This document shows, piece by piece, positions 58,672 through 64,000 of a stretch of DNA of 64,000 nt; position 1 is the first letter of the stretch, and each line of letters starts with the position of its first letter. The stretch is from Gaertneriomyces semiglobifer (Eukaryota > Chytridiomycota > Chytridiomycetes > Spizellomycetales > Spizellomycetaceae). Below the pieces are notes generated by a model. It had not been told where the DNA came from. It did not search any database and was given only the letters and a program-made list of their open reading frames with translations. The DNA is taken from positions 682,001 through 746,000 of the forward strand of contig JAHLKF010000007.1 in assembly GCA_025558075.1 (NCBI GenBank). The letters are read 5' to 3'. Position numbers and translations under genes: made by a program.

Positions 58672-59961
58672 ATGCTTGCACGGAAATTATCCAAGTTGTC
58701 TCTGGCGACATCAGCATCAGCACAAGCATCTTCAGGGGATCTTGCCAAGACCCATGCACCAATCGTGAAGCACCCAAATCCACCACCAGTGCCGCCGAAC
58801 TGGCCACGGCATAACAGCACACCGGAGCAGATTGCCCTTCTAGAGGAATTCAAGACAAAGCTGCCGAATCTGCTGTCCAGCGATGAGACGCAGCGACTAA
58901 AGGAAGAGGCATGGGCCGATGATGCGTGCTTGCTGCGATATTTACGAGCGACAAAGTGGAAGCTCGATGAAAGTGGTTGGTTGCCTCATCCGAACGAAAG
59001 AGGTTCCATTCGTGTCCAACTCACAAAATCATAACCTGTAGTGACTCGACTGGAAAATACCCTCCAATGGCGCCGTGAATACAAGCCAGATGAGATCAAT
59101 ATGGCCGAAATTGAACCTGAGGCGGTGACCGGAAAGCAGTTTATTAATGGTAAATTGCCTCTCCATAACTATATTAATTCAGAGTCAAGTTTATAAGGAG
59201 CGTTCAACCATATAGGTTTCGACCGAGAAGGGCGTCCGATATGTAGGCATCCAGAACCTCCGACCTGTCTTTCATATCATGCTTACCTTTGATCCTGTAG
59301 TGCACTTGATCCCGCGGAAACAAAATACCAAGACGTACGACCGACAGTTACGCTTCGTGGTGTGGGGTTTAGAGCGAGCCATTCGGTGTGTTTTTCCCAA
59401 ACAGTACATTGGGCGTTCTCAGCGGGTTTGAGTTGACAGTTCATTCCACAGGGTCATGCCACCGGGAGTGGAATCTCTAGTCCTCTTGGTCGATTATGAG
59501 AAAGTCTCTGTCATGTCGTCGCCTCCAGCGTCACAATCAAAAAAAGTGCTCGAAATTCTTGGGAACCATTACCCAGAGGTAAATGACCAACGCTACAGCA
59601 GCCATGTGTACATATGGCAATTTAACTCACATCAATTGATTAGCGTCTGGGCATGGGGTTCATGATCAATCCGACATGGTATCTCTGGGTTTTCTTCAAA
59701 ATCATTGGACCGTTCCTTGACCCAGTTACCCGTGAAAAAATCCACTTTGTTGATCTCAAGAAACAAGCAGAAGTCAACAAGCGTGAGCATGATGAGAAAA
59801 GCGATGCCGGAAGTCAAGAGAAAGATGTTACCATCGGAATGGGTGGCTGGACCAACATTCGTCATTACATCGCTCCAGAATTACTCAGCTCAGACTACGG
59901 CGGTACTTACAACTATGAATATGACCACCAGGCCTACTGGGACGCGCTCAAAAACCTGTAG
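58672..59961 (+). CDS. Sec14-like CRAL-TRIO lipid-transfer protein
   Basis: Six exons: 58672-58975, 59042-59149, 59216-59242, 59301-59385, 59452-59578 and 59644-59961, all GT-AG and in phase. After a basic, Ser-rich start the N-lobe reads WADDACLLRYLRATKWKLDE, then SVTRLENTLQWRREYKPDEI. The lipid pocket includes GFDREGRPILHLIPRKQNTK, RVMPPGVESLVLLVDYE, VLEILGNHYPERLGMGFMIN and PTWYLWVFFKIIGPFLDPVT. KIHFVDLKKQ and a C-terminal LSSDYGGTYNYEYDHQAYWD close the domain. The pattern matches the Pdr16/Csr1-type group that exchanges phosphatidylinositol with sterols or other lipids. Exon 3 is only 27 bp. Confidence 0.93.
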
Positions 59962-60277
59962 GTCCTCGACCACTACAAATGATATTTCGGTTGTAAATAT
60001 GTCGCCGGCCTCCAATAATACAGATATTCATACTTATGATTGAAGCACCCGCAAAAGCGGCAATGTGAGCGTTCTCATGCATGCTGCGGCATCAATGCGT
60101 GACTGGGACGAGCGAACACATGCAGACGCGTGCATCCCATTTTGCTTGGCTCCAGTGACCCAGAACTTTAAAATACCATCTATAAAAAGTAAATCCGTGG
60201 CGCCATGAACCCCCAAAAAGTCAACCCGCAATTCACCGCTGCCCGATTTTATCTGAACCGCCATCGAGTGCTCAACG
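59962..60277. other. Intergenic promoter region
   Basis: About 315 bp between two plus-strand genes, holding the promoter of the ankyrin gene. No motif is supported. Confidence 0.4.
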
Positions 60278-62054
60278 ATGGCAGTGGTACTTGCGAGCTC
60301 TGATCAATTGTACGATCCGAATGGCACACTCGGGCTATCCACTCGAAAAGCTGGCGTTGACGTCGACGGACCTGCCCAGACGAGGAGCCGACGCCCGAAA
60401 CCGAGTCAGAAAAGTAACGAGTCCATCTCGACGTTGCCAGACGAGCAAGATGTCCGCCGGGACAGCAGCAGCAACAAGGCAGAACCTACACTGCAAGTAC
60501 CCGTGCCAACCAAAGCCCGTAGGAAAACAAAGCTCAAGAGCAAGCAGTCTCAGCAGAATTTGCAAGCGAGCGCGATGAGCTCGAATCGGTCGATCTCTAC
60601 GTCGTCGGGGTCTCGAGCACAAATACATACCGCCAAGCGGACTGAGAGCGCAGCATCCATGCGAAGGGGGGATAGTGCCATTGCACTTGGACGATCACGC
60701 GCGGTTTCTTCTCAAAGTCGAGTGGTGGGTGCGACGAGTGTCAGCAGGATATCTGGCCGCACTGCCAGTCGGGTGAATATTGGCACGGCCAAGCGGCGGG
60801 GAAGTGCAAGCGTCCCAGTGGACGGTGCGTCTGCGAAAAGCAAACTGAAGAAACCACCTTTGGTGCCCCCACGCCGGTTGACCGACGAAGAACGTAGTTT
60901 GTTGCATGCTTGTGAAGGCACTGATTTGGACGCAGTGAGTACTCGACGTCTGGCTACATTAGGTTTGCACGACTCAATAGTATATACTATAAGGTCTACA
61001 AAATGCTTTGGCAAAATCCCGACGTGAATTGTAAAAAGCCGGTGTTCGGTTCGAGGTAAGGATTCTATGAGAGTGTCATGGGTATAGCGGTTTGTTCTAA
61101 CGATATACTGCATATCCACACTAGCCCGCTGTCTGTGGCCTGCCGCAAGGGAAACGCAAAGATTGCCGAGATTTTGCTGTCATTTGGAGCAGATGTCTCT
61201 GCGGCCGACGAGTATGGTGTAACTCCATTGCACTGGTATGTGCTGGTGGTGGATGGGCACGTCTCCGCATTGACCTAGCACTGACCTGTAAGTTTTCAGG
61301 GCAGCCAACTCTGGGGACGCGGTCCTCGTCATGCTGCTGTTACGCATGGCGCGCAACGCTGGTGTCCTGCTACCCGCGCTGGCATCTTTATCCCCTGCAG
61401 ACTCACCATCTAACAATGCACCCAACATTCTGGGTAGGAAAGACCTGTTCGGTTCCACCCCGCTTCATTTCGCCAGCGTAAACAACCGTGCGGACATTGC
61501 ACGAGCACTGGTAAGTCCGAAACGTTCCTTTGACGCATACAGGCGGCGCGTCTCACTAGCATGTACAGGTTGCTGCTGGTAGCGACCCAATGGCTGTTAA
61601 TAACGATGGGCGCCGACCAAGTGAGCTGACCACGGACATTGCATTGAAAGCGTATCTGAAAGACGAGGAACACAGGATGCAGAAGTATCATGCGGCCTTT
61701 CAACGCGTCATTCGCAAGGCGGCGGCTGCCGGTGGCGTGACGCCGAACCGCCAAGCAGCGTCTGCATCTGCTCGTGACACCAGCAGAGGACAGTCAAACA
61801 CCGGCGCGAAGTCACCTTCGCGGCCGGCGACGACCGCACTTGCTCGCGCAAGGAGCAGAAGTGGACCGATCAAACAAGCGAGTGGGAGTAGACAGGGAAC
61901 CACTAAAAAGAAACGCGTAGAAAGCAGTGGCGATGAAAATGGTGGCCTTCCAAATGCCACAGGGCAGGAAGTGTTTGTGCTTCAACAAGCAGCGGTTGCT
62001 ATACCCGCTTCGAACGCCGCTCCACCATCGGGAGACTCTCCTATGCCTGTTTGA
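60278..62054 (+). CDS. Ankyrin-repeat protein with basic disordered flanks
   Basis: Exons 60278-60934, 60994-61055, 61125-61235, 61301-61510 and 61569-62054. A long Ser/Arg/Lys-rich N-terminal region (for example KARRKTKLKSKQSQQN) precedes LTDEERSLLHACEGTDLDA. Four or so ankyrin repeats follow: LWQNPDVNCKKPVFGS, PLSVACRKGNAKIAEILLSF, YGVTPLHWAANSGDAVLVML and GSTPLHFASVNNRADIARAL, then a final partial one. A second basic disordered tail ends QEVFVLQQAAVAIPASNAAP. The basic flanks could bind nucleic acid or microtubules. No catalytic domain is seen. Introns split codons in the repeats and splice in phase. Confidence 0.85.
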
Positions 62055-62120
62055 TGGCGAATAGTACGCAAAATGCATTAATTAATACTTCATACGCGTC
62101 TCGGACTTCATGTCCCTCCA

Positions 62121-62448
62121 CCCTTCCAGAACACCGACCGTTCTCGGTAGCTTATCCCATCCTTCTGCGCTTCGTACTCAAACGTCTATACTAAGACGTA
62201 GTTAATGTCTATACTAATTTGCTACTTGCTACTTTGGCTTTGACTGGTGCCTTGGTGGTTCTGGCGCTGTTGTGCTTGTTAATGTAACTATTTGAATTAT
62301 GCAAAGGAACATGCGTTACCTGGGTCGTGCGGGTTGCAGGCCAGCAGCAGCTGTGGAGTTGTTGAGTTCTCTCTTGGCCTTTTCGGCTGCAGCCAGAGCT
62401 GCCGGCCCGATTTTCTTCGGCCTCACCGGAGCTGTTGCATTTTCTTTG
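62121..62448 (-). repeat. SAP-gene 3' end (copy 2, in the intact gene)
   Basis: Second copy of the block at 57768-58067, sitting in the full SAP-domain gene. It is about 97% identical by eye over the coding half. The non-coding half (62149-62205) carries a short insertion relative to copy 1. Confidence 0.85.
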
Positions 62449-64000
62449 TCGTCGATTTTACTTGTAGTAGCCTTTGAACTGATTGCTCCAGTGGTTCCGG
62501 TTCGTCGGGTGACCACTTTAGGCGCAACGTTCATGGGTCGTCTGGGAGTGGCCATCGTGGATTTCGTTTCCTGCTTCAAAGTGGGACTGAGTACCGGAAG
62601 CTTTACCGACTGTTTCCGTGCTAGGATGGGTGTTTCAGAAACCATCGCCTTTTGTGAGACCATCGAGATTCGTTTGGTAGGAATTTTGCTTGTGGGAGCA
62701 CCAGCCGCCGTAGTTCGTCCGGTCAACGACAAACTGGACATCTCATCCATGAGTGACTGGAGGCTATCGACGGAGACGCTGAGCCTGAGCGGTGCCGTGG
62801 CACGCTCTTCAGCCAGTTCAGGGAACAGCTCTGAACAGACGATACATCAGAGAAATAAAGGTGGCAGGCGTGTTGAAATCTTCATACTTACGCTTGACGG
62901 CGAGGCAATATTTGATTGCGGAGCCCGTCTTGACGCCCATGCTCCGTAGCGTGTCGACGGTCAATTCACGCGCAAGTGTCCAGTCCATCAGCTCTTCTTT
63001 ACGAAACAAAGTCGTCAAGTGTTGCATGTTATTCTGCGCAAGGAAGTTGGTCACAGTTGGGATGCCTGAAGAAGTTGATCAGTGCGTGTTCCACGCTGAG
63101 TAGAATGTAAGGGAGTATACCGTTCAAGGAAGACGCTGATATTGAAGCGCGTTTCTTGGTCAAGACGCTAACAGGGCTTAGGGTCACTCCGACAGGCTCA
63201 CTGACGACGCTCGTCTCAGTGGACGAAACGTCCTGTGATATTTCCGCATCTACCTCCGACGGTTTCTCATCATTTTCGCAACTGTCAACATTCTCCAAGC
63301 TATCCGCCTCGTCCTCCGTGGCTGGCTCAGGAGCGAACGTTACAGATTTCAATGACGACGGAGATTCCATAACTGCAGCAGCGTCCTAAAGAAGACGAAG
63401 TTTAGAACCATTCAGCCAGTGTATACTTTTTGACCAAGGCGGATCCTACCACCGTGTTGGGTTCCTGTTGACCTTCGGCCAATGATGTGGCAGATTTTGA
63501 AACCATGTTGTTAAGAGTGCTCTCCAGAGTACTTGTTTGTGACTTTAAGTCTGGCGAGGTATGGCTGCTGGTAGATATACCCATTTCATCTTTCCTGCAG
63601 GATTCTCTCTCAGGAAGGCCTGCATCCGCAGACTCAACCTTCTCGGTTTCCGCCAAAGTGCCGGCGCAATCTATCACCTCCGACATGTGCTTCTTTTGTT
63701 CGTTCCCTTCATCCTGCGTTTCTCCAGCTCTTTGTTTATTATGTAGTACCGGTGTATTTTCTTTATCTTCAGTGACAGTGGCAACCTCATTCCCATCGTC
63801 CCCAGTCACGGTATCCTGGACGGTACGCTCATTATACCAAGCAGTTAAGGATTCTACTAACTGTGCCTTATTCTGAGAATGTGAGAATGAAAAGAATGTG
63901 AGCTGGTTCGCCAACAGCTGGTTCAATGATCCACATGCGCACCTTCTTGCCGACACCCACGCCCACATCTTTACATATCACTCGTAGTTCCTTTAGGGTG
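62209..64000 (-). CDS. SAP-domain protein with SAM-like domain (5' end outside window)
   Basis: Exons from the right edge: 63943-64000 (continuing beyond), then from 63872 down to about 63430, about 63120-63380, about 62885-63070, about 62330-62827, and a terminal exon ending at 62209. The first two encode a SAP motif: TLKELRVICKDVGVGVGKK joined to NKAQLVESLTAWYNE. A long acidic Ser-rich region follows. Then comes a SAM-like helical domain: VTNFLAQNNMQHLTTLFRKE, ELMDWTLARELTVDTLRSMG and VKTGSAIKYCLAVK. The C-terminus is Lys/Ala/Thr-rich (VRPKKIGPAALAAAEKAKRE). SAP domains bind DNA, so a chromatin role is likely. The terminal exons are duplicated at 57768-58067. Confidence 0.72.

Overview
The window is a gene-dense nuclear region of a zoosporic (flagellated) fungus, most likely a chytrid. 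The fungal side is shown by short GT-AG introns (about 45-80 bp), compact intergenic gaps, mitochondrial Lon, COQ5, a V-ATPase proteolipid and an SPX-ankyrin-GDPD (Gde1-type) enzyme. The flagellated side is shown by a CFAP65-like ASH/MSP protein, a WDR87/97-like WD40-HEAT protein and a CCDC92-type centriolar protein, families normally lost in non-flagellated fungi. Everything here is read from sequence and remembered family patterns; no database search was run. Exon coordinates are my own splice calls.

Layout. 1-5.3 kb: the 3' part of a class-3 (sn1-diacylglycerol) lipase, then an orphan membrane-protein gene bracketed by a diverged direct repeat of the lipase 3' end. 5.3-10.4 kb: an SH3-septin fusion, a tiny spliced membrane protein and a large single-pass membrane protein. 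11.6-13.4 kb: an intronless gene joining a FAR1/WRKY-GCM1-type zinc-binding domain to an OTT_1508-like deaminase domain. 13.6-21 kb: the CFAP65-like gene and a coiled-coil gene with an apparent frameshift. 22-31 kb: CRAL-TRIO protein with tail anchor, prohibitin 1, calnexin (divergent promoter with a UPR-type site), a ZZ/EF-hand membrane protein, COQ5. 31.6-38 kb: the WD40-HEAT gene.

38-49 kb is housekeeping: SF3B5, V-ATPase subunit c, a DUF726/TMCO4 hydrolase, Lon, a small helical protein, SmD2 and the PP2A catalytic subunit. 49.8-55 kb: CCDC92-like gene and GDE1. 55-57.2 kb: a decayed, truncated ORF that I read as a Fanzor (eukaryotic TnpB-like) nuclease relic. 57.8-64 kb: a Sec14-like gene and an ankyrin gene lying between two near-identical copies of the 3' end of a SAP-domain gene, whose full copy runs off the right edge.

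The most unusual items are the DNA-binding-domain/deaminase fusion (11.6-13.4 kb), the Fanzor-like relic (55-57 kb), the SH3-septin fusion and the two segmental duplications. Genes whose products work together include CFAP65/WDR/CCDC92 (flagellum or basal body), SF3B5/SmD2 (spliceosome), and prohibitin/Lon/COQ5 (mitochondrial inner membrane and matrix).
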